A stretch of DNA of 10,271 bases, from assembly GCA_015491585.1 (NCBI GenBank), contig WFVQ01000004.1, forward strand, positions 1 to 10,271. Reading direction: 5' to 3'. The DNA is from Deltaproteobacteria bacterium. Lineage in GTDB: Bacteria; Desulfobacterota; Dissulfuribacteria; Dissulfuribacterales; S140-46. Both the position numbers and the translations under genes were made by a program. Position 1 is the first letter of the stretch. The number at the start of each line of letters is the position of its first letter. The notes under the pieces were generated by a model, which was given only the letters and a program-made list of their open reading frames with translations, made no database searches and had not been told where the DNA came from. Shown here piece by piece: positions 5,955 through 10,271 of the stretch.

Positions 5955-7846
5955 CTTTTGCTCCCTGACTGCAAAGTGAGGATCTTTGCCCGCCTCGTTT
6001 CCAGTGGCACAGCTTCGTCACCCCTCTCCTGCGCCAGCACCGGCCTGACCCGAAAACAGGGTATGTTCAGGCGTTTGGCCCCTTCCACGTAATCGTCCAG
6101 CTCCTCGTCGGAGGCGGACAGAATGGCAATGAATATAGCCTTGATCCCGTGGCGCCTGGCCAAAGAGATCAGCCTTTCCCTGCCGCCGAGCACTGGGATG
6201 CCGTGGATGATCTGGCCTCTTTTGCCAGGGTCGTCGTCCAGGAAGCCTATGGGAAGGTAGTCGTGATTCTGGTTTTTGCGCAGTTCCCTCAGGAATAGAT
6301 CCCCCCCGTCTCCGGCCCCGACGATCAGAATCGGGGTGGTGCGCGCCTTCTCGGCCTGGATGCTGAAGTGCTCCTTGAGGAGGCGGAGAAATAGCCTTAT
6401 CCCCCCGATGAATACCATGGTCAATAGCGCATCCAGCACCATCACCGTCCTGGAGAAGCCTTGGAAACGGTAGAGGAACAGGAGAATGGCGCAGAACGTG
6501 AGCGAGCTCAACGCCGTAGCCTTGGAGATCTGCCATAGATCCCAGATGCTGACGTACCTCCACTGCCCTCTGTAGAGCCCCAAGGCCCAGAAGGCGGTGA
6601 GCTTGACGGCTATCAATATGGGGAGAGACTTCTCTATAAGCTCAAGGTTGTCCCTGTTCAAGACCCCATCGAACTTCAGGAGGTAGGCTCCGAGATAGGC
6701 CGCCGTCACAAGGACAGTGTCTGCCGCAGCTTGCAGTATCTGCTTCTTGTTGAGAAGCGTGAGGAGTAGATTGCCTCTGGGCCTGGCATGACGGCCCCTT
6801 CTCGGCGAATAGATCGTCTTGTTGCAACTGGCTAAGAATGCCCCTGCAAACAGGGCAAAGACCGCTATTATGCTGACGATGGTCAATAGCCCGTGGAGAC
6901 TGTGCTGGGCCAGGTAGAGCACCACGGCAGAGACCGCGGCCGAGAGCCCCATAAGGGTGAGGACGGTTTTGGCCTCGGAGTATCCCATCAGCACCAGCCT
7001 GTGGGAGGTGTGGTCCCGTCCTCCCATGAAGGGCGACCTGCCGTTCCTGACCCTGGCAAAGGTTACCAGCACCGTGTCAAAGATGGGTATTATAAGAACG
7101 GCCACGGGTATCGACAGCAGGAGGATGAAGTTGGAGATCCCTGCTCCAGTGGAGATCATGGCCATCTCTCCCTCTTTGGCCCCTATTATGGAGAGACCGG
7201 CCAGGCAGTAACCCAGCAGCATACTGCCGCAGTCTCCCATAAATATCCTTGCCGGATTGAAGTTGTATATCCAGAAACCTAAGGCCGCTCCAGCCAGGAT
7301 GATGGCTGGCATCTGAACTGGCAGCGCTTTGTAGAGCTGGGCGTATATCCAGAGCGACAGGGATGCCACCAGGGCTATGCCTGAAGAGAGGCCGTCCATG
7401 TTGTCCAGTATGTTCAGCGCGTTTGTTATGCCCACGAACCAGAAGAGCGACAGCATTACAGAGAGAACCGGGTTGGAAAAGGGAAATTGGAGCCCCATCC
7501 CTACGGAGAATGCGGCAATGATGAGCTGCCCCAGGAACTTGCTCTGGGGCGGAAGCTCCTTCAGATCGTCGTATAGGCCCAGTGCAAAGGTGGCGCAGGC
7601 GCCAGCCAGGAGCGTGGCCAGCCCACTCTCCATGTCGCAGAACATGAGGCTGCACATCATGAACGCGCCGAAGATGGCTATCCCGCCGAGGAGAGCGGTG
7701 GGCCTGGTGTGCCACCGGTCGCTACGGGGATAGGCCACCTGGCCGGTACTCTTCGCCAGCCAGATGGTCAGTGGAGTTAGGGTAGCGCTCAAGGCCACCG
7801 CCGCCACGAAGGCGACCATGTTGTTGAGAGTGGTGAATGACAACAC
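5951..7846 (-). CDS. Polyprenyl-phosphate sugar-1-P transferase fused to CapD/FlaA1-type N-terminal half
   Basis: A 631-residue polytopic membrane protein in two parts. Residues 1 to about 340 are a PNPT-superfamily transferase (WecA/TagO/MraY relatives) that would move a sugar-1-phosphate from a UDP-sugar to undecaprenyl phosphate. Its catalytic loops are intact: LYDDLKELPP (D93, D94), TNALNILDNMDGLSSG (D148, D151), NFNPARIFMGDCGSM (D205) and the His-containing GGRDHTSHRL (273-282). An Arg-rich linker follows (about 345-368). Residues 369-631 resemble the front half of CapD/PglF-type nucleotide-sugar dehydratases: four membrane helices (about 370-390, 406-424, 440-460, 467-487) and a Rossmann-like CoA_binding_3 domain with VGAGDGG (509-515) and GFLDDDPGKRG (534-544). 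The catalytic SDR domain that normally follows is absent; the protein stops about where it would begin. The start is probably GTG at 7846 or the next codon, TTG at 7843, which lies better spaced from GGAG. Confidence 0.9.
   Translation of the reverse strand: MLSFTTLNNMVAFVAAVALSATLTPLTIWLAKSTGQVAYPRSDRWHTRPTALLGGIAIFGAFMMCSLMFCDMESGLATLLAGACATFALGLYDDLKELPPQSKFLGQLIIAAFSVGMGLQFPFSNPVLSVMLSLFWFVGITNALNILDNMDGLSSGIALVASLSLWIYAQLYKALPVQMPAIILAGAALGFWIYNFNPARIFMGDCGSMLLGYCLAGLSIIGAKEGEMAMISTGAGISNFILLLSIPVAVLIIPIFDTVLVTFARVRNGRSPFMGGRDHTSHRLVLMGYSEAKTVLTLMGLSAAVSAVVLYLAQHSLHGLLTIVSIIAVFALFAGAFLASCNKTIYSPRRGRHARPRGNLLLTLLNKKQILQAAADTVLVTAAYLGAYLLKFDGVLNRDNLELIEKSLPILIAVKLTAFWALGLYRGQWRYVSIWDLWQISKATALSSLTFCAILLFLYRFQGFSRTVMVLDALLTMVFIGGIRLFLRLLKEHFSIQAEKARTTPILIVGAGDGGDLFLRELRKNQNHDYLPIGFLDDDPGKRGQIIHGIPVLGGRERLISLARRHGIKAIFIAILSASDEELDDYVEGAKRLNIPCFRVRPVLAQERGDEAVPLETRRAKILTLQSGSKR
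5961..5966 (-). promoter_or_regulatory. Ribosome binding site of the M18 peptidase
   Basis: The minus strand has AGGGAG six bases before GTG at 5954, inside the last codons of the upstream fusion gene. It supports the GTG start, which overlaps the upstream stop as GTGA. Confidence 0.6.
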
Positions 7847-7857
7847 GGCTCCGCGGT

Positions 7858-8826
7858 TCAGTTGGACTTGGACCGGAAGTACTCTATGGTCTTCGTTAGC
7901 ATTGTATCCAGGTCGGTTTCGGGGCGGAATCCGGTTAGCCGCTCCAGCTTCTCCAGCGACGGGACCCGCCGCATCATGTCCTCGAAGTCCCTTCCGTACA
8001 CCTGGCTGTAGGGAACAAGCATGATCTCGGACTTACTTCCCGTGAGGGCTATGGTCCTCTCGGCCAGCTCCCTTATGGGGATCTCTTCCTGACCGCCGAC
8101 GTTCACCACCTCGCCCACTGCCGCGTCACAGTGGATCAGCCGTAACAGGGCCTCCACCACGTCTCCGACGTAAGTGAACGTCCTGGTCTGCGATCCGTCG
8201 CCGTAAACGGTCAGTGGTTCGTCGCGGAGGGCCTGCTGTATGAACCGGGGCAGCACCATGCCGTACAGCCCCGTTTGTCTAGGCCCTATAGTATTGAAAC
8301 AGCGCACTATCACCACTTGCAGTTTTTTGGTGCGGTGATAAGCCAAGGCCGTGAATTCGTCTATAAGCTTTGCTGCGGCGTAGCTCCAGCGCATGGTGGA
8401 GGGGGGGCCGTATATCACGTTGTCGTCTTCTTTGAGAGGTGCGTGGGTGTGCTTTCCATATACCTCTGAGGTGGAGGCGATGAGTATCCGCTTCTTGTAT
8501 CTGTTCGCCAGCTCAAGGGCGATTTCCGTCCCCCTGATGTTGGTCTCGATGGAGGAGAGCGGGTTTTCCAGCACGTATTTGACCCCGACCGCCGCCGCTA
8601 AGTGGATTACGGCGTCGCACTCCCTGATGAGGTGATCCATGACGCGGTGATTGAGTATGGTGTTGTTGTGGTATTGGAAGTTCTGGTTGTCCAGGAGGTG
8701 GGTTATGTTGTCGAGGGATCCAGTTGACAAGTCATCTATGATGACTACCTCTTCCCCCTGTTGTATCAGCGCGTCGCAGAGGTTAGACCCGATAAATCCC
8801 GCACCACCGGTTATCAAATATCTCAT
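7858..8826 (-). CDS. NAD-dependent nucleotide-sugar SDR, UXS / 4,6-dehydratase-like
   Basis: A 322-residue extended short-chain dehydrogenase acting on a nucleotide sugar in the cytoplasm. The NAD motif TGGAGFIG is at residues 6-13 with acidic residues at D31/D32 that favour NAD over NADP. The catalytic set is T119-S120-E121 (in STSEVYG) with Y149 and K153 (YAAAK). The Ser-Glu pair is typical of UDP-glucuronate decarboxylases (UXS, ArnA) and 4,6-dehydratases rather than GalE epimerases. The sugar-nucleotide segment YGDGSQTRTFTYVGD (208-222) with R215 also looks UXS-like. The C-terminus (RVPSLEKLERLTGFRP) is typical of the superfamily. Length is normal. It is the first clear gene of the minus-strand operon, 11 bases before the transferase fusion, so a role in supplying a sugar for lipid-linked glycan synthesis is likely. 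Exact substrate and product are uncertain. The ATG at 8826 has only a weak GGTG upstream. Confidence 0.9.
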   Translation of the reverse strand: MRYLITGGAGFIGSNLCDALIQQGEEVVIIDDLSTGSLDNITHLLDNQNFQYHNNTILNHRVMDHLIRECDAVIHLAAAVGVKYVLENPLSSIETNIRGTEIALELANRYKKRILIASTSEVYGKHTHAPLKEDDNVIYGPPSTMRWSYAAAKLIDEFTALAYHRTKKLQVVIVRCFNTIGPRQTGLYGMVLPRFIQQALRDEPLTVYGDGSQTRTFTYVGDVVEALLRLIHCDAAVGEVVNVGGQEEIPIRELAERTIALTGSKSEIMLVPYSQVYGRDFEDMMRRVPSLEKLERLTGFRPETDLDTMLTKTIEYFRSKSN

Positions 8827-8927
8827 CTTTCACCACTGACAAGCAGTTCGAGATCCCGCTCCCAAACCCGGAAAATTTTTCTTTTATCTATTCCAATTTT
8901 AGAAAAAAGCAAGGCTGCACGCCACAT
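8823..8927 (-). CDS. Possible 34-residue small ORF ahead of the SDR gene (doubtful)
   Basis: A short frame from ATG at 8927 encodes 34 residues beginning MWRAALLFSKIG, with a charged C-terminal part (RVWERDLELLVSGER). Its TGA stop overlaps the ATG of the SDR gene as ATGA, the same junction used elsewhere in this operon, so it could be a leader peptide or a remnant of an upstream gene. Against this, the ribosome binding site is poor (only GAGAG some distance away), the region is AT-rich like an intergenic region, and no family is recognised. The overlap could be chance. Confidence 0.2.
   Translation of the reverse strand: MWRAALLFSKIGIDKRKIFRVWERDLELLVSGER
8883..8912 (-). promoter_or_regulatory. 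Weak sigma-70-type promoter candidate for the minus-strand operon
   Basis: The minus strand has TTGCTT (complement of 8907-8912), an 18-bp spacer and GATAAA (complement of 8883-8888), about 57 bases before the SDR start and within an A/T-rich tract. An alternative -10, TAAAAT, is the complement of 8896-8901 but lacks a good -35. Neither is close to consensus. The operon must start somewhere here, but the exact site is a guess. Confidence 0.3.
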
Positions 8928-8970
8928 TTTTGTTTCTCTCGTGCCGGGGAACTGGATTCTCAACGGCGGA

Positions 8971-9063
8971 ATGACTAAATTAGCCGATATAGAAAAAGGA
9001 TGGCAAAGGATGGCCGACCTGAAGCGGCAAGAGATTTCGAGATGCTTTGGGATTGCCTGGTAA
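8971..9063 (+). CDS. Possible 30-residue small ORF upstream of rpoZ (doubtful)
   Basis: ATG at 8971 opens a 30-residue frame starting MTKLADIEKGWQRMADLKRQ and ending at TAA 9061-9063, just before the rpoZ -10 element. The composition (charged, with Trp at both ends) is protein-like and the base composition is lower in GC than nearby genes. The upstream GGCGG sits too close to the ATG to be a convincing ribosome binding site. The promoter -35 for rpoZ lies inside it. No family is recognised; it may be chance or a decayed gene fragment. Confidence 0.15.
   Translation: MTKLADIEKGWQRMADLKRQEISRCFGIAW
8995..9014. repeat. Perfect 10-bp tandem direct repeat
   Basis: AAAGGATGGC occurs twice without a gap (8995-9004 and 9005-9014). 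The spacing of one helical turn is the kind seen in binding sites for dimeric regulators on one face of DNA, and it sits about 40 bp upstream of the rpoZ -35. It could equally be a small slippage duplication. The repeat itself is certain; a function is not. Confidence 0.6.
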
Positions 9064-9080
9064 ACAATTATAGGTATAAT
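9053..9080 (+). promoter_or_regulatory. Sigma-70-type promoter of rpoZ-dnaJ
   Basis: A perfect -10 hexamer TATAAT (9075-9080) is preceded, after a 16-bp spacer, by a -35-like TTGCCT (9053-9058, four of six matches). Transcription would start near 9087, giving a leader of about 60 bases before the rpoZ ATG. It is the clearest promoter in the window and fits housekeeping expression. Confidence 0.7.
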
Positions 9081-9096
9081 GCTAAATTTCGCTTGG

Positions 9097-9118
9097 TCCG
9101 CCTGTGTGCGTGGGCGGA
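9097..9118 (+). other. Hairpin in the rpoZ 5' leader
   Basis: TCCGCC (9097-9102) can pair with GGCGGA (9113-9118) around a 10-base loop, giving a six-pair GC-rich stem about 20 bases before the rpoZ Shine-Dalgarno. A competing small stem, CGGA with TCCG, forms just downstream. No T-run follows, so it is not an intrinsic terminator. It might affect mRNA stability or translation, or have no role. Confidence 0.4.
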
Positions 9119-9136
9119 ACTCCGGTGCATATACCA

Positions 9137-9142
9137 GGGAGG
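9137..9142 (+). promoter_or_regulatory. Ribosome binding site of rpoZ
   Basis: GGGAGG lies six bases before ATG at 9149. It fixes the start at that codon rather than at the in-frame ATG at 9104, which would add 15 residues not expected in the omega subunit. Confidence 0.75.
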
Positions 9143-9148
9143 ATTTCG

Positions 9149-9412
9149 ATGGCAAGGGTTACCGTAGAAGACTGCCTTGACAAGGTGAAAAACCGGTTCG
9201 AGTTGGTCCACCTGGTGGTGGAGCGCGTGAAACAGCTCCGCAAAGGGGCAGAGCCCCTGGTGGTTTGCAAGAACAAGGAGATCGTCGTGGCTTTGAGGGA
9301 GATAGCAGCGGGAAAGGTCTCTTTCGAAAACATAGATGAGCTGGCCAAAGAGGCCGAAGAAAACAGGGTCTTCCAGGCACTGCAGATGAACGGTCTCGGC
9401 GCGGAAGAGTAG
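9149..9412 (+). CDS. rpoZ: DNA-directed RNA polymerase omega subunit
   Basis: An 87-residue omega subunit, which binds the beta' subunit and helps RNA polymerase assembly; in many Proteobacteria it also forms part of a ppGpp site. The start MARVTVEDCLDKVKNRFELV is the standard family N-terminus, and EIVVALREIAAGKV (44-57) is the conserved second signature; an acidic C-terminal tail follows. Length is typical (E. coli 91). The gene has its own promoter with consensus -10 at 9075-9080 and a strong ribosome binding site. dnaJ follows after 9 bases on the same strand, so both are probably cotranscribed. No spoT/relA or gmk, common rpoZ neighbours elsewhere, is next to it here. Confidence 0.96.
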   Translation: MARVTVEDCLDKVKNRFELVHLVVERVKQLRKGAEPLVVCKNKEIVVALREIAAGKVSFENIDELAKEAEENRVFQALQMNGLGAEE

Positions 9413-9421
9413 TTTGGGAAG

Positions 9422-10271
9422 ATGGGCCGTGATTACTACGAAGTCCTGGGGGTGTCGCGTGACGCCTCGCAGGAGGAGATAAAGAAGGCCTACAGGAGGC
9501 TTGCCCTCAAATACCACCCGGACCGCAATCCCGGTGACAAGGAGGCCGAAGAGCGGTTCAAGGAGGCGGCTGAGGCGTATGAGGTCCTCAGGGATCCAGA
9601 GAAGCGGCGGGCCTACGACCTATATGGTCACGAGGGGGTAAAAGGCACCGGATTCCAGGGCTTCAGTAGGCATGAGGACATCTTCAGCTCTTTCAGTGAC
9701 ATATTCGAAGAGTTTTTCGGCTTCGCCTCAGGATTCAGGCGCCAGGGCAGGGGAATGGCCCCAGAGTCTGGCGCAGATCTCCGTTACGACCTCACCATCT
9801 CCTTTGTAGAAGCGGTTAAGGGAGTTGAGAAAGAGGTGGAGATCCAGAGCCTGGAGACCTGCGAGCATTGCGGGGGAAGCGGGCTCGGCGAAGGGGCCTC
9901 CCCGGTCAGGTGCCCTGTATGTGGAGGGTCCGGCCATGTGGTGCATTCGCAGGGGTTCTTCAGGGTTACCTCCACCTGTTCCAGGTGCTCGGGCAGGGGG
10001 GTGATCATATCCCAGCCCTGCTCTCGCTGCGGTGGCGAGGGGCGCGTGATGGGCAGGCGAAAGGTGAGTGTCAGGATACCCGCAGGCGTTGATACTGGCT
10101 CCAGGCTCCGCTTGAGGGGAGAGGGCGAGGCCGGCGTGAGAGGGGGGGCAAGGGGCGACTTATACATCGTCATTCAGGTAGAGCCCCATGAATATCTCGT
10201 TCGGCACGGCAATGATCTCGTGTGCAAGGTGGACGTGCCTATGGGCATTGCGGCTCTGGGAGGGGTTATAG
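9422..10271 (+). CDS. dnaJ: Chaperone DnaJ (3' end beyond window)
   Basis: The first 283 residues of a type I DnaJ (Hsp40), the cytoplasmic co-chaperone that delivers substrates to DnaK and stimulates its ATPase. The J domain (1-70) has the essential HPD at 32-34. A Gly/Phe-rich linker covers about 71-110, relatively short and interrupted by acidic residues. The zinc-finger domain has all four CxxCxGxG repeats: C147/C150, C164/C167, C186/C189 and C200/C203. The start of C-terminal domain I/II follows, with IPAGVDTGSRLRLRGEGEAG (219-238) and GDLYIVIQV (245-253). The frame is open at the window edge; about 80-100 residues should be missing. grpE and dnaK are not adjacent on the visible side. 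The start codon ATG at 9422 is 9 bases after the rpoZ stop; the nearby GGGAA is a weak ribosome binding site, so coupling to rpoZ is likely. Confidence 0.96.
   Translation, partial: MGRDYYEVLGVSRDASQEEIKKAYRRLALKYHPDRNPGDKEAEERFKEAAEAYEVLRDPEKRRAYDLYGHEGVKGTGFQGFSRHEDIFSSFSDIFEEFFGFASGFRRQGRGMAPESGADLRYDLTISFVEAVKGVEKEVEIQSLETCEHCGGSGLGEGASPVRCPVCGGSGHVVHSQGFFRVTSTCSRCSGRGVIISQPCSRCGGEGRVMGRRKVSVRIPAGVDTGSRLRLRGEGEAGVRGGARGDLYIVIQVEPHEYLVRHGNDLVCKVDVPMGIAALGGVI

Larger units (their letters stand above)
8827..9148. other. Divergent intergenic region between SDR operon and rpoZ
   Basis: This 322-bp stretch separates the two divergent transcription units and contains no recognised gene. It is clearly richer in A and T than the flanking genes, especially 8871-8910 and 8970-9090. 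It holds a good rpoZ promoter at its right end, a weak promoter candidate facing left, a perfect 10-bp tandem repeat, a hairpin in the rpoZ leader, and two very short open frames of doubtful reality. No T-rich intrinsic terminator is seen, as expected between divergent genes. Confidence 0.8.

Noticed and set aside
5931..5966. A-rich tracts at the fusion/M18 junction as a programmed frameshift or transcriptional slippage site
   Set aside because: The fusion gene ends in TGA before the long A-run, and no heptamer in the correct frame (X XXY YYZ) precedes the stop. The GTG start with AGGGAG upstream explains the junction as ordinary coupling.
5951..7846. The missing SDR domain of the fusion as a frameshifted or interrupted pseudogene
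   Set aside because: No remnant of a CapD-type SDR domain (such as a TGxxGxxG with YxxxK) is visible downstream in any frame; the M18 gene starts at once with a good ribosome binding site. The short form looks natural.
9001..9015. Sigma-54-type promoter (GG and GC elements) near TGGCAAAGGATGGCC
   Set aside because: The distance between the GG and GC pairs is one base off the strict spacing, and the downstream element lacks TTGC. The repeat explains the resemblance.
8823..9155. A 110-residue minus-strand frame spanning the whole divergent intergenic region
   Set aside because: Its start lies inside rpoZ and it runs through the rpoZ ribosome binding site, leader and consensus -10. The upstream part does not look like a protein family; only the last 34 codons were kept as a doubtful small frame.

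Overview
The window looks like a chromosomal stretch from a fairly GC-rich Gram-negative bacterium. Gene content, the rpoZ-dnaJ pair and the protein sequences suggest a former delta-proteobacterium (Desulfobacterota or a relative). That placement is a judgement from the sequence, not a search result. I see no phage genes, transposases, tRNA or rRNA genes, or CRISPR arrays.

Layout. Two transcription units diverge from a 322-bp intergenic region (8827-9148). On the minus strand, eight genes run from 8826 to beyond the left edge with no real gaps. In order of transcription they are: a UXS/4,6-dehydratase-like nucleotide-sugar SDR; an unusual fusion of a polyprenyl-phosphate sugar-1-phosphate transferase with the membrane and CoA_binding_3-type half of a CapD/FlaA1-type protein; an M18 metalloaminopeptidase; flavin-dependent thymidylate synthase thyX in a long form; L-aspartate oxidase nadB; a VTT/TVP38-family membrane protein; phosphatidylglycerophosphatase pgpA; and the N-terminal part of cinA, cut by the window edge. 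Neighbouring genes overlap by 4-14 bases or are 9-11 bases apart, so they probably form one operon with translational coupling. On the plus strand, rpoZ and dnaJ (cut by the right edge) follow a good sigma-70-type promoter.

How the genes may work together. The first two minus-strand genes plausibly prepare a nucleotide sugar and load a sugar phosphate onto undecaprenyl phosphate, which starts a surface glycan. The rest are mostly housekeeping: peptide turnover, dTMP synthesis, NAD synthesis and repair (nadB, cinA), and membrane lipid handling (VTT protein, pgpA).

I found no convincing new multi-gene system. The items most worth a second look are the fusion protein, which ends just where the catalytic SDR domain of a CapD-type enzyme would begin; the roughly 320-residue ThyX; and small structures in the divergent intergenic region.
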